A stretch of 64,000 nucleotides of DNA from Allocoprobacillus sp002160865. GTDB lineage: Bacteria; Bacillota_I; Bacilli_A; Erysipelotrichales; Coprobacillaceae. Position 1 is the first letter of the stretch, and the number at the start of each line of letters is the position of its first letter. A model generated the notes under the pieces. The model did no database searches. It was not told where the DNA came from and saw only the letters and a program-made list of their open reading frames with translations. The stretch covers positions 2,170,001 to 2,234,000 of the forward strand of contig NZ_AP031415.1 in NCBI RefSeq assembly GCF_042850985.1, given 5' to 3'. Both the position numbers and the translations under genes were made by a program. Positions 23,531 to 32,096 of the stretch are shown piece after piece.

Positions 23531-23567
23531 GGTATGAAAAAAGCAGTCAATCCTAAGACTAACTGCT
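23531..23567 (-). terminator. terminator of cargo cassette B (37-bp block, copy 2)
   Basis: Same 37 bases as 19159-19195, with the hairpin and T6 run on the minus strand, 35 bases after the stop of the cassette B gene. Confidence 0.85.
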
Positions 23568-23601
23568 AAAATAATATAACTGTTTATTTGGGCGAAACGT
23601 A

Positions 23602-24087
23602 TTAGAGTAAATTTTTCTCTTTTAACATTTCAAGAAATTCTTTATATCCAACACAGTCGCAAGAAACTGTACAAATTTTTTTGTTTCCTACAAATATTTT
23701 CAATCCTATTTGCTCTTTTTCTGTGCAACGGGAAATATCATTAAATGAAATTTCTCTTGTTCTTCCAACAGCAGGAGTAATACGCAAATTATTTCCGTCA
23801 ATTACTACCTTATGTCTTTTTAATGCCCACGCACAAAATTCAATCAATAGAACAAAAATAGCAAAAACAACAGAGTGTCCCACCGTATTATCAAATCCCA
23901 TGAACAATCCTAAAGCTATTGCAATTCCTACCATTATCAATGAACAAATATGACATACTGTTTGATAGGCGTGTGATACAAAAACAGTATTTGTGAATTT
24001 TTCTTTTTTAGTTGCTTTTTGTGTCTTATCTAATACGAGAGATATAATAGGGACAACGAATACAGCAAATATAATAGCTCTTATCAT
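23602..24087 (-). CDS. small membrane protein of unknown function, ICE cargo (161 aa)
   Basis: Three hydrophobic segments: residues about 1-18, 45-65 and 70-88. A C-terminal soluble domain of 65 residues (VVIDGNNLRITPAVGRTREI...) looks like a bacterial PH-like/DUF304-type beta domain. Start ATG 24085-24087 with AAGGAGTG upstream is chosen over a GTG at 24096. Not part of the Tn916 backbone; it has its own promoter (24125-24153) and terminator (23531-23567), like cassette A. Function unknown. Confidence 0.7.
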   Translation of the reverse strand: MIRAIIFAVFVVPIISLVLDKTQKATKKEKFTNTVFVSHAYQTVCHICSLIMVGIAIALGLFMGFDNTVGHSVVFAIFVLLIEFCAWALKRHKVVIDGNNLRITPAVGRTREISFNDISRCTEKEQIGLKIFVGNKKICTVSCDCVGYKEFLEMLKEKNLL

Positions 24088-24124
24088 AAACAGCACTCCT
24101 TATAATTAAATTTTTCATACCCAT

Positions 24125-24153
24125 ATTATAACAGTTTTATATATCCGCTACAA
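24125..24153 (-). promoter_or_regulatory. promoter of cargo cassette B
   Basis: Minus-strand TTGTAG (24148-24153) and TATAAT (24125-24130), spacer 17, followed by ATGGGTATGAAA. Closely matches the cassette A promoter in both boxes, spacing and the downstream bases. Confidence 0.75.
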
Positions 24154-24173
24154 CGAAAATCTATTCAGCAAGC

Positions 24174-24557
24174 CTATTTTTTCGGCTGTCCCTGCGGTGT
24201 ATGGTTCTGTGGACTGCCTACGTTTTGATTGCCTTTATTCTTCAATACAATATCCTCTGCCTTTACATACCAGTCCACATCTGCACCCGTATAGGTCTTT
24301 CTTGATACCGTATCGGCTACTGGATTGACAAGCTCCACAACTGCATTGTACGGAAATTCTCTTAACGGTACTTCTGGCGGTACAGACACGGGGATAATTC
24401 CACCATGCAAACTGCACTTCAAATCATAGATACGCTTTTTAAGCTGGGTACTCGGTGTCCCGTCCTCATTCTGTAAGAACACATCACGCACCGCTGTAAA
24501 TTTTAATTCTCCAAATGTTTTCTCTTTGTCAATAACAAACCCGTTTGATAATCTCAT
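24174..24557 (-). CDS. orf22: Orf22-type DUF961 protein (HelP-like, 127 aa)
   Basis: DUF961/YdcP family, whose ICEBs1 member HelP is a helicase-processivity factor for element replication. The core (about 1-110) contains FGELKFTAVRDVF and the YNAVVELVNPVADTV stretch that aligns with KVKLVNPKLYGRGYA of the next-door gene. A short polar tail rich in Gln, Asn and Pro follows. It lies 15 bases after the orf23-type gene; the pair is at the start of the transfer operon as in Tn916. Confidence 0.88.
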   Translation of the reverse strand: MRLSNGFVIDKEKTFGELKFTAVRDVFLQNEDGTPSTQLKKRIYDLKCSLHGGIIPVSVPPEVPLREFPYNAVVELVNPVADTVSRKTYTGADVDWYVKAEDIVLKNKGNQNVGSPQNHTPQGQPKK

Positions 24558-24572
24558 AAATTCTTCACTCCT

Positions 24573-24899
24573 TTACTTTTCTTCAACTGCTACAATATCA
24601 TCAGCAACTAACACATAATCGGTATGTCCCATATCCCCGATTGCATAACCTCTGCCGTATAACTTCGGATTGACAAGTTTTACTTTCTGTTCATACTTGA
24701 ACTTTTTTTCGCCAGCCTGCACGGGAATTTCTACCACAACATTTTCGCCTTTCTGTACGTCAGAATAAAGGTTATAGCTTCGTCTTGCTAAGACCCTGCG
24801 GTTATTTTTATCTCTTTCAAAGACTGGCTCACTTTCGCCTGCAAATTCAAGAGTTCCAAAAGACTGTACCATATCTGGCACGACATATTTCATTTCCAT
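24573..24899 (-). CDS. orf23: Orf23-type DUF961 protein (HelP-like, 108 aa)
   Basis: Paralogue of the following gene with the same fold landmarks (FGTLEFAGESEPVFERDKNN, VKLVNPKLYGRGYAIGD). Likely supports autonomous rolling-circle replication of the excised element together with MobT. First backbone gene of the operon; the gap upstream of it contains only a doubtful small frame before the adhesin gene. Confidence 0.88.
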   Translation of the reverse strand: MEMKYVVPDMVQSFGTLEFAGESEPVFERDKNNRRVLARRSYNLYSDVQKGENVVVEIPVQAGEKKFKYEQKVKLVNPKLYGRGYAIGDMGHTDYVLVADDIVAVEEK

Positions 24900-24920
24900 A
24901 TTGTTTTACCTCGTTTCTTT

Positions 24921-25121
24921 CTATTTTTGATAAATTGATTGTGATTTCTTATTCTGGCGGTTTGGGAAGTACCAGCAATCCCACAGATAGTAAAGGGTAA
25001 AATCAATGCTTACGCACCCTTGACTATCCGTGTTCTTGCAGGTTGTTGGCAGACAAGCCAGAATAAGCGGAAGTCTGCCGTTTGACAACTTCGGCGGAGA
25101 GCGTGATTTTTCTTTTCTCAT
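24921..25121 (-). CDS. possible small ICE protein (66 aa)
   Basis: Frame starting ATG 25119-25121, 12 bases after the adhesin stop, with an AGGCGG-like ribosome site. The product (MRKEKSRSPPKLSNGRLPLI...) has four cysteines and no recognisable domain. Could be real but poorly constrained, or chance; the space between adhesin and orf23-type gene is otherwise empty. Confidence 0.35.
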   Translation of the reverse strand: MRKEKSRSPPKLSNGRLPLILACLPTTCKNTDSQGCVSIDFTLYYLWDCWYFPNRQNKKSQSIYQK

Positions 25122-25133
25122 ACCGTTACCGCC

Positions 25134-28100
25134 TTATGATTTTTTCATTTTACGGCGTTTGTAGAAGAAGATACCTGCCAGTCCAGCACCAGAGGTCAAA
25201 AGAAGTGCAAGCAGTCCGTAAAGGTTTGTGTTATCGCCCGTTTTGGGACTGTCGCTCGGTCTGTTTGGCTTTTCTGGTGTCGGTGGTGTTTCGGGTTTCT
25301 CTGGTTCTTTTGGCTTTTCCTTAAAGGTAATCGTCTGTCCCTTATCCTCAATATCCTTATGCTCGGTAACTTTCTTCGGATCGTCTGGATTGCTTAAATC
25401 GTACAATTCTTCAAAAGTTACAAGCTGTTTGCCGTCAAGGGAAGTAGCGTCAAGGGTAAAGGCAACTTCCACTTTCATAGTTTCGCTGTCAGCAGTAAAA
25501 GTGTAATCACTTTCCACACGTTTCCCATTGATAAGAAGCTCGGCATTTTCTTTTTTCAACATCTGCCAGCCCACCAGTTTGTACTGTGTACCGACTTCTA
25601 AGCCCTCTAAGGTTACGGTATCAATGATTGTTACCTCTTTTCCAGCTTCAAGCTCTTTGTTGCCGTCCTTATCGGTAGCAGTCGTATGAATTTTGATGAT
25701 ACGCTCTGTGATAAGTACGGTCTGCCCGTCGTCCTCAATGTCTTTATGCTCCGCAACTTTCACGGGTTCGTCTGGATTGCTGAAATCATACAATTCTTCA
25801 AAGGTAACAAGGTTCTTGCCACCTAAAGCAGACGCATTGAATATATAGGAAATTTCCACTTTCATTTCTTCATCATCAGCGACAAAGGTATAATCGTTTT
25901 CTACACGTTTCCCGTCAATGATAAGCTCGGCGTTTTCTTCCTTTAACATCTGCCAACCTTTCAACTGATACTTTGTGCCTTTTGTAAGCCCGTTTAATTT
26001 GACAGTATCAACGATTGTTACCTCTTTTCCTGCAAGGATAGTTTTTTCGCCGTCCTTGCTGGTCGCTGTGGTATGGATAGAGATTTCTTTTTCGTATTCA
26101 TCAGTCAACGTTCCTAAATCAATCACAAGGTTATTTCTTGATACCACGATTTCAAAAGGTGGGATAAGTTCAAAGCCTTTGTTACTGTCGCAACGCATTT
26201 CTTCAATGATGTAGGTATCATAAGGTAATGCACCCTTGCTGTCGTCTGGTTCAGAAGTTCCAAACCACACACCGTCCTCGCTGGTCTTGCCTGCGTTGGT
26301 ATTGTGCTTATGCGAAGCCCATTCAGAAGAAGTGGAAAACTGCCCGTTATCATCAGTTACAACTATATGATTTTCGCCCGTTGTCTTGCTTGTGATCCTA
26401 AAAGGAACATCAGCAAGACGCTTGTGTGTGCCTGCACCGATTTTTACACCCTCAATATCTCCACGCTTAATCTGATTATAGATAGAATGGGCTTCGTCGG
26501 TTAAGTCCACGATTTTTCCATTTTCTGTGATTGTAAAATCAATCGGTTTTGCACCGTCTGTCAAATATCCGTCTGGTGCTTCGCTCTCAACGATACGGAA
26601 GTTTCCATAAGGTAAAAGGTCAGCAGAAGTAGAAGCGATACCCTCAATATCGGTACGAATTGTCTTTACCACTTCATTTTTCTTATAGAGCTTGCCCTCA
26701 ACCAATACTGCATTATCATTTAAGGAAATGATGTCAAAGGCAGTATCTTTTAAAGTTGCACTTCCTTGTGGTTTGGTATCGCCCGTTTCTAAATCTCGTT
26801 TCTGAATTTTCACACCGCCACGGATAACCTTATCTGATACGGAAAACTGGTTACTTCCAGATAATACGGCAAGGTCGCCGTCCTCGGTAATCTGTGTAAG
26901 GTATAAGTCTTTTATCTGTTCGGACTTATCGCCAGCCTGCATATATGCACCGTCTAACAAGTATCCGTTTGGAGCTTTTGTTTCTTCAACGGTTAGCGTT
27001 CCAAGTGGAAGAACCGCTTTACCGTCCTGCATATAGAAGCTATCGCCAGATACTTTGTATGCGTCCGCAAATTTTGTGATGTAGTGGGTTGACCCGTCGC
27101 TGTCTGTTTCAGCGATTGTCTTTGTAACCCATGTACGAGTAGCTTCGGCAGGGAGATTGTCTTTATTATAGAAGCCTGCATAATACTTCCATGTAAATTC
27201 CGCACCTGCTAGAGAAGCGTTCCCCTGCGGATTGTCTTTCTGTGTTTCCATATCAATCTTGAAAAGCTCAATCAACGTGTCCGTTACTTTTGGTGTATCA
27301 GATACTTTCAAAGTCGCTGTTTTTCCAGCTTCAACCTTTAAGGAATATATAGTTTTATCTACTTTATATCCTGCTGGTGCGGATAATTCCTTGATATAGA
27401 CTGTGCCTGCTTTTACCTCTACAACATCTGTATTTCCGTTTTCATCAGTCGTAAGAGTGGCAAGCTGTTTCGTGCAGTTCTTATCAGAAAAGACACCGTA
27501 TGTTGCACCAGCGATAGAGTAATTCCCGTTACCGTCTGTAATGCTGGTATTACTGGTAGCCTTTTTAAGTTTCGCATTTCCGATATTTAACTTCGCCCAG
27601 AATTGCCCCAATTCCTGCCCCTCGCCAGAGTAGATATAACCGCCACATTCATAACGTCCTTTATTTTCTTTGACAAAGGCTCTTGCACCAGAGAAAACTT
27701 CGTCCTGCGTTGCCTTTGGAATTTCATCATAAGAAGCTCTCACGTTGTCGCATTGCCAGCCAAGATGTACGCTCAATCTCTGCCAGACAACAAGCTGTCT
27801 TAAAAGGTAGGCGTGATTGTTGCTTATTCCGCTGTGGCTGTCTGTGTACTGTTTCACATATTCGATAGATAAGGCAACGTCGCTTATCTGGTCGGCACTC
27901 ATACGGGTGCTTGCGTCAATTCTGGTCTTGTAGCCATTCCTAAAATCTGTGTTAATGTCGATACAGTAAGCGTCCTCGCCCTCGACGGTCAAATGTCCCT
28001 CGTTAAAAGTAGAACCAATCGAACCGTCATTCATTACTTTTTCAACGATACCGACACGCTCTTTTGACTCCGTCCAGTATTGCTTGCTTTCTGCATGAAC

Positions 28101-28178
28101 GGGTGTCGTCGGTAAAGTAGTAACGACAGTTGCAAGAGCTAAGAAGCCAGTACACAATCGTTTTAACATCTTTTTCAT
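25134..28178 (-). CDS. cell-wall-anchored thioester/VaFE-repeat adhesin (1,014 aa)
   Basis: Large surface protein probably made early in conjugation. The start at 28178 (MKKMLKRLCTGFLAL, AGGAGC upstream) gives a signal peptide cut near VHAES; the ATG at 28256 would add an untranslated-looking 26 residues. An N-terminal thioester-type domain (about 45-205) has YCIDI and RQLVVW, the likely Cys-Gln pair. Several SpaA/Cna-B pilin-type domains follow (about 205-670), then two VaFE repeats of about 125 residues (each with IHTTATSKDG-like start and VTFEELYD end). A Pro-rich wall linker precedes a sortase signal, SPKTGD, with a helix and RRKMKK tail. It probably binds host or mate-cell surfaces covalently; ligand unknown. 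Similar adhesins sit at this end of other Tn916-like ICEs. Confidence 0.9.
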   Translation of the reverse strand: MKKMLKRLCTGFLALATVVTTLPTTPVHAESKQYWTESKERVGIVEKVMNDGSIGSTFNEGHLTVEGEDAYCIDINTDFRNGYKTRIDASTRMSADQISDVALSIEYVKQYTDSHSGISNNHAYLLRQLVVWQRLSVHLGWQCDNVRASYDEIPKATQDEVFSGARAFVKENKGRYECGGYIYSGEGQELGQFWAKLNIGNAKLKKATSNTSITDGNGNYSIAGATYGVFSDKNCTKQLATLTTDENGNTDVVEVKAGTVYIKELSAPAGYKVDKTIYSLKVEAGKTATLKVSDTPKVTDTLIELFKIDMETQKDNPQGNASLAGAEFTWKYYAGFYNKDNLPAEATRTWVTKTIAETDSDGSTHYITKFADAYKVSGDSFYMQDGKAVLPLGTLTVEETKAPNGYLLDGAYMQAGDKSEQIKDLYLTQITEDGDLAVLSGSNQFSVSDKVIRGGVKIQKRDLETGDTKPQGSATLKDTAFDIISLNDNAVLVEGKLYKKNEVVKTIRTDIEGIASTSADLLPYGNFRIVESEAPDGYLTDGAKPIDFTITENGKIVDLTDEAHSIYNQIKRGDIEGVKIGAGTHKRLADVPFRITSKTTGENHIVVTDDNGQFSTSSEWASHKHNTNAGKTSEDGVWFGTSEPDDSKGALPYDTYIIEEMRCDSNKGFELIPPFEIVVSRNNLVIDLGTLTDEYEKEISIHTTATSKDGEKTILAGKEVTIVDTVKLNGLTKGTKYQLKGWQMLKEENAELIIDGKRVENDYTFVADDEEMKVEISYIFNASALGGKNLVTFEELYDFSNPDEPVKVAEHKDIEDDGQTVLITERIIKIHTTATDKDGNKELEAGKEVTIIDTVTLEGLEVGTQYKLVGWQMLKKENAELLINGKRVESDYTFTADSETMKVEVAFTLDATSLDGKQLVTFEELYDLSNPDDPKKVTEHKDIEDKGQTITFKEKPKEPEKPETPPTPEKPNRPSDSPKTGDNTNLYGLLALLLTSGAGLAGIFFYKRRKMKKS

Positions 28179-28202
28179 AAATCTAATGCTCCTTTCATTT
28201 TG

Positions 28203-28234
28203 GGTAATAAAATAGCCGTCCAATAAGAACGGCT
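28203..28234 (-). terminator. hairpin in the adhesin 5' leader
   Basis: AGCCGT (28213-28218)/ACGGCT (28229-28234), followed on the minus strand by ATTTTATT, 25 bases before the adhesin start. Could stop incoming transcription at the ICE edge or act as an attenuator. Confidence 0.5.
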
Positions 28235-28256
28235 GGAAATAGAAAAGGAACGTCAT

Positions 28257-28450
28257 GTTAGGCGTTCCATAGTCTATAAGTTATTCAATTTTTTCTTGTT
28301 TCAATACTGATGTGTTGTACCATATCTTTGCATATCTAGGAAAACTTGCGTATCAAGGCTCATTCGTTAGTAGTAAATAAGTAGTAAATTGATGTGTTTG
28401 TTTCCTTGAAAATGCTGATAGATACTGTGTTTTAGCGGATAATCAGATTT
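28257..28450. other. ICE-chromosome junction zone, no gene
   Basis: No supported gene. Contains the tandem-like TAGTAAATAAGTAGTAAAT (28371-28389). The ICE end must lie here, because the surface-protein gene is ICE-like and the next gene belongs to the host. Without the other end no core duplication can be recognised. Confidence 0.5.
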
Positions 28451-29116
28451 TTATTGTGTTTTTAACAAATAAACAGTCCAATACTTATCATCTTTATTTA
28501 TTGTAATATACTGTTTATTAGGAGAAATTTTAAAGTTGACTGATTTATAATCATTTGTTAGAGGGGTAATCTCTTTTGTTTTTAAATGGAGTGAACATAA
28601 GTTCATATCTGCTGATTGAAAATAAAGAATATCATCATTTAATAAATTCAACGTATTGACAATATATCCTTTTTCATGAAAAGTATATATATGATCTTGA
28701 TAACGCACATAATCAAATGAATAGTTTTGTCCTTGATATTCTCCTTGAATATTTTCTACTTTTCCTTCTGCATATTGTCCGTCTTGAAAAACAAGAATTT
28801 GATCTATTATTTCTTCATCGCCATGTACCATACATAGAAAAATATCTTCAAATCGCATAGACTGCTGAACATCCTCATTTTGTGGCAATACTTCTACTTC
28901 TTCTGATTGAAACTGTTCCTGTACCCATTGACGAAATTGACTATTGAACGCATAGACAATCCCAACCGAAGATAAAGATAATATCAAAACAAGAAAACAA
29001 ATAGTTGCTTTATATATGATTTTTTTCTTTCTATATTTATATTTTTGCTGATTTATATTAAATTCTTTCCAGTCTTCTGGTGTTTTCACTAAGTCAAATT
29101 CTTTAAACTTATTCAT
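28451..29116 (-). CDS. membrane-anchored partner (putative anti-sigma) of the ECF sigma factor (221 aa)
   Basis: Short cytoplasmic N-terminus (about 1-35, MNKFKEFDLVKTPEDWKEFN), one transmembrane helix at about 36-60, and an extracytoplasmic domain of about 160 residues. The gene starts inside the last codons of the sigma gene (8-base overlap), typical for sigma/anti-sigma pairs. No classical zinc anti-sigma motif is visible. The product ends very close to the ICE junction; loss of a few C-terminal codons through integration cannot be excluded. Confidence 0.65.
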   Translation of the reverse strand: MNKFKEFDLVKTPEDWKEFNINQQKYKYRKKKIIYKATICFLVLILSLSSVGIVYAFNSQFRQWVQEQFQSEEVEVLPQNEDVQQSMRFEDIFLCMVHGDEEIIDQILVFQDGQYAEGKVENIQGEYQGQNYSFDYVRYQDHIYTFHEKGYIVNTLNLLNDDILYFQSADMNLCSLHLKTKEITPLTNDYKSVNFKISPNKQYITINKDDKYWTVYLLKTQ

Positions 29117-29594
29117 AAAACTCACCAACCTTTTTTCTAAGTTCTTCCCTTCCTCTTTTCAAATGAGATTTCACTGTATTTTCTTTCATCTTCATAATTG
29201 ATGCAATTTCTGCACATTTATATCCCTCATAATAATATAAATACATAACGTTCCTTTTCTTTTTAGGAAGTTTTAATACCTCTGACAATAATGTCAACTG
29301 CTCTTGATGTCCAGCAATAATGACATCATCTATATTGATTTGTGGTTTATAGAATAATCTTTGATAATTATGACATTCATTGATACTTACACGTATGATC
29401 CATCGTTTCAAATGCTGTTGATCTTGAAAATCATCTTTCTTTAAGAATAATTTCATCAATACATTTTGAAAACAGTCTTTAGCATCATCTACATTCCGTA
29501 AATTAAGTATACAGATTCTTGTAATTAAATCTGCATAATCTTCCACAATATCCTCATAAGAATTTCCTAAAATCATTTCAGGCATATTTTTCAC
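29109..29594 (-). CDS. ECF-type RNA polymerase sigma factor (161 aa)
   Basis: Sigma-70 region 2 (about 22-85; LRNVDDAKDCFQNVLMKLFL) and region 4 (about 105-155; LPKKKRNVMYLYYYEGYKCAEIASIMKMKENTVKSHLKRG, HTH). Length is normal for the ECF class. Coupled to the membrane protein that follows. Target regulon unknown; the pair could respond to an envelope signal. Confidence 0.9.
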   Translation of the reverse strand: MKNMPEMILGNSYEDIVEDYADLITRICILNLRNVDDAKDCFQNVLMKLFLKKDDFQDQQHLKRWIIRVSINECHNYQRLFYKPQINIDDVIIAGHQEQLTLLSEVLKLPKKKRNVMYLYYYEGYKCAEIASIMKMKENTVKSHLKRGREELRKKVGEFYE

Positions 29595-29633
29595 CTTCCC
29601 TCATTATATAAACGTTTCTCACAAATATCTGGT

Positions 29634-29670
29634 TGAAAAAAAAAGAAAGAAAAACAATCATTTTCTTTCT
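29634..29670 (-). terminator. terminator of the truA/PHP operon
   Basis: AGAAAGAAAA (29644-29653)/TTTTCTTTCT (29661-29670) with an 7-base loop, then a long T run on the minus strand. It overlaps the PHP gene stop. Confidence 0.8.
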
Positions 29671-30578
29671 TATCTTATATCATATTCTCCTTGAAATTTC
29701 TCAAAATGACCTTGTAAAAAATCAAAGCGATCAATAACTTTCAAATTGTGTTCTTTACAAAACTCCATCATTTGTCTATACATTCCTTCATTAAAATCAG
29801 AAGGATCATGAGCATCAAATCCTAAAATAACATCATTTCCTACTTCTCCAACAGTTTTCCAAAAATGTGTATTTGGATATGCATAAATCTTTTCACCGTT
29901 GACATTTCTTAGTCCTCTTCGTATCCCACCAGCATTGACTTCTAATGGAATATTTAAAGCCTTAGCTTTTTCACAAATTCTTTGAGTAACAGTTCTTGCA
30001 TCTAAATCAAATTCCTTATACCCAACTAAAAATAAATCTGGATGAGCTAAGTAACTAAATAAACCAGTTTCTAATGCCTTTTCAACATCATTACAATAAT
30101 GATAAATATCTTTTTTCTTCATATTTTCTTTTCCAAAATATTCATTATGAATACAATGCTTATGAAAATGATGTCCTAAAATCAAATAATCTACTTTATG
30201 TTCATAAAGCAAACTTTGATAATAATCAAAATATTCTTCTAAACCTTCAGCTTCAAAACCTTTATAGATTATAATTTGATCCTGATACTTTTTTTGACAA
30301 TCTTCAATAGCTTCCAGATAGCTATCTAAATCTTTATGAGGCATTCTCATTCCAGGACCATTTTTAACTAAAGAATAAGCAAGAGATAATAAACTCCTTA
30401 CCCCTCTAACAGCAGGAAGAGATTTCAAAAGATGTTGACGATAATGTGGTAAAGGAATGTGTTCTGAAATACCTAATTCTTCTATTCCCATATGAATAGC
30501 AGCCTGAACCATATCTTCTTCTGTTCCATTTGCATGACCACAGCGATAAGTATGTGTATGAAAATTAGTCTTCTTCAT
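29670..30578 (-). CDS. PHP-domain phosphoesterase, HisK/histidinol-phosphatase-like (302 aa)
   Basis: Metal-dependent phosphatase of the PHP family. N-terminal metal ligands are in NFHTHTYRCGH (residues 4-14), others in LGISEHIPL (SEH), YKGFEAEGL, YLILGHHFH, YLAHPDLF and LGFDAHDP, so all usual PHP motifs are present. Start ATG 30576-30578 follows AGGAGGTG and overlaps the truA end by 14 bases; the longer form starting at 30641 is rejected. Whether it makes histidine is uncertain because no other his genes are here. Confidence 0.85.
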   Translation of the reverse strand: MKKTNFHTHTYRCGHANGTEEDMVQAAIHMGIEELGISEHIPLPHYRQHLLKSLPAVRGVRSLLSLAYSLVKNGPGMRMPHKDLDSYLEAIEDCQKKYQDQIIIYKGFEAEGLEEYFDYYQSLLYEHKVDYLILGHHFHKHCIHNEYFGKENMKKKDIYHYCNDVEKALETGLFSYLAHPDLFLVGYKEFDLDARTVTQRICEKAKALNIPLEVNAGGIRRGLRNVNGEKIYAYPNTHFWKTVGEVGNDVILGFDAHDPSDFNEGMYRQMMEFCKEHNLKVIDRFDFLQGHFEKFQGEYDIR

Positions 30579-31299
30579 AATACACCTCCTGTAAATATAA
30601 GCCTTGTGGTTTTGCCTTAAAAAGGCACTTCTTTTCACCACAGCTTTCTAACATTTCTAAAAGTTTTTCTTTTTCAATTCTATGTGCCCCAACTTGTATG
30701 ATTCCTCCTACAAGATGTCTCACCATATAACGTCTAAAACCATTACCAATTAATCGGAAAGTAATGATACCATCCTCTTCTTCAATATCAAAAGTATATA
30801 GTGTACGAATTGTATTTCCATATTGATCATAACTACAAAATGATGCAAAATTATGTTCTCCTATAAAAATTTTTGCAGCATCTCTCATCAAGTCTATATC
30901 TAAAGAACGACCATACTGATAAATATAATTTGTTTGAAACGGATCATATTCTTTTGTACTTAATAAATATCGATATTCTTTTTTGAGAGCACTATAACGT
31001 GAATGAAAATTTTCATCAACATATTGAGCATCCAAAATATAAATATCATTAGGTAAAAAATGATTAATAGCTCTTTTCCATTGCATTTCAGGTAATGTCT
31101 TCTCTGTATCAAAATGAAAAACCTGATGAACGGCATGAACCTTAGCATCAGTTCTGCCTGATGCATGAATGACTGTTTCTACTTCATTTATTTTTTTGAT
31201 TGCTTTTTGAATTTCTCCTTGAATTGTACGTTCACGATTTTGTACTTGAAAGCCATGAAAACGACTTCCATCATAACTCACTATACATTTTACTCTCAT
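30565..31299 (-). CDS. truA: tRNA pseudouridine(38-40) synthase TruA
   Basis: Converts uridines 38, 39 and 40 of the tRNA anticodon arm to pseudouridine. The catalytic aspartate lies in ASGRTDAKVHA (about residue 52), with the conserved VRHLVGGIIQVG region near 202-215. 244 aa, normal length. Last member of the ecfA1-ecfA2-ecfT-truA order common in Bacillota; overlaps ecfT by 4 bases. Confidence 0.96.
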   Translation of the reverse strand: MRVKCIVSYDGSRFHGFQVQNRERTIQGEIQKAIKKINEVETVIHASGRTDAKVHAVHQVFHFDTEKTLPEMQWKRAINHFLPNDIYILDAQYVDENFHSRYSALKKEYRYLLSTKEYDPFQTNYIYQYGRSLDIDLMRDAAKIFIGEHNFASFCSYDQYGNTIRTLYTFDIEEEDGIITFRLIGNGFRRYMVRHLVGGIIQVGAHRIEKEKLLEMLESCGEKKCLFKAKPQGLYLQEVYYEED

Positions 31300-32096
31300 A
31301 AAACAATACTCATTATAACCATTGCACTACATATGACAATGACACATAAAAATGCAATCGTATCAGATACTGTCCATACAAGCTGTTTATATCTTGTACG
31401 TTTAGCTTCTGGATTATAATTACGACTTTCCATAGCATTAGCTAAATCTTCTGCTCTTTGAAAAGCAGAAATAAATAGAGGAATAATCAAAGAAACAATA
31501 GAAAGAATTTTTTCTTTTAAAGTCCCTTCAGAAAATTCTACACCTCGACTGGCTTGAGCCTTCATAATTCTTTGCGTTTCTTCTAACAATGTTGGAATAA
31601 AACGTAATGCAATAGAAATCATCATAGCGACTTCATGTGTAGGGAATCCAATTCTTTTAAAAGGAGATAAAAGATGTTCTATTCCCAATGTTAAATCTAA
31701 GGGTTTTGTCGTTGCTGTAAGAATTGTTGTCATAACAATAATTAAAATCAATCTTATAAAAATATATAATGTTTGTAAAACTGCCTGATCATAAATCTTT
31801 ATAAAACCAATAGATATGAGTAAATTTCCCTGCTGGATAAACAAGAGATTAAAGATCATTAAAAAAGCCATCATAAAAATCATTGGTTTAATTGCTTTTA
31901 AAATTTGGGAAACTTTAATATGTGATAGTAATGCCATTATAATCACAAATATTCCTAAAATAGCATACCCTAAAAATCCAGCATCAAAAAAGACTGCAAT
32001 TAACAATAAAAGTAATGAACCAATTTTTAATCTTGGGTCTAAACGGTGGATAAAACTATCAATAGGTATGTATTTTCCAAACATCATATTATTCAT
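31296..32096 (-). CDS. ecfT: energy-coupling factor transporter transmembrane protein EcfT
   Basis: Scaffold subunit of group II ECF vitamin/metal transporters that links substrate-binding S components to the ATPases. Four to five hydrophobic helices in the first 130 residues and the last 25. The two coupling-helix motifs are visible: QASRGVEFSEG at about 174-184 and AMESRNYNPEA at about 222-232 (the Ala-Arg-Gly/Glu-Ser-Arg signatures). Overlaps ecfA2 by 8 bases. Confidence 0.95.
   Translation of the reverse strand: MNNMMFGKYIPIDSFIHRLDPRLKIGSLLLLLIAVFFDAGFLGYAILGIFVIIMALLSHIKVSQILKAIKPMIFMMAFLMIFNLLFIQQGNLLISIGFIKIYDQAVLQTLYIFIRLILIIVMTTILTATTKPLDLTLGIEHLLSPFKRIGFPTHEVAMMISIALRFIPTLLEETQRIMKAQASRGVEFSEGTLKEKILSIVSLIIPLFISAFQRAEDLANAMESRNYNPEAKRTRYKQLVWTVSDTIAFLCVIVICSAMVIMSIVL

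Larger units (their letters stand above)
1..28400. mobile_element. Tn916/MobT-family integrative conjugative element, left part beyond window
   Basis: The minus-strand gene order DUF961 pair, FtsK-type coupling protein, oriT, MobT relaxase, TcpD-like protein, ArdA, TcpE-like Orf17, VirB4-like Orf16, Orf15, NlpC/P60 Orf14, Orf13 is the backbone of Tn916-type elements (Orf23 to Orf13). The accessory zone lies downstream of orf13, where tet(M) sits in Tn916; no tet(M) is present. Integrase and excisionase genes are not in the window, so the element runs off the left edge. The right boundary lies between the surface-protein start (28178) and the chromosomal gene ending at 28451; I could not define the exact attachment site because the other end is not visible. 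Confidence 0.9.
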
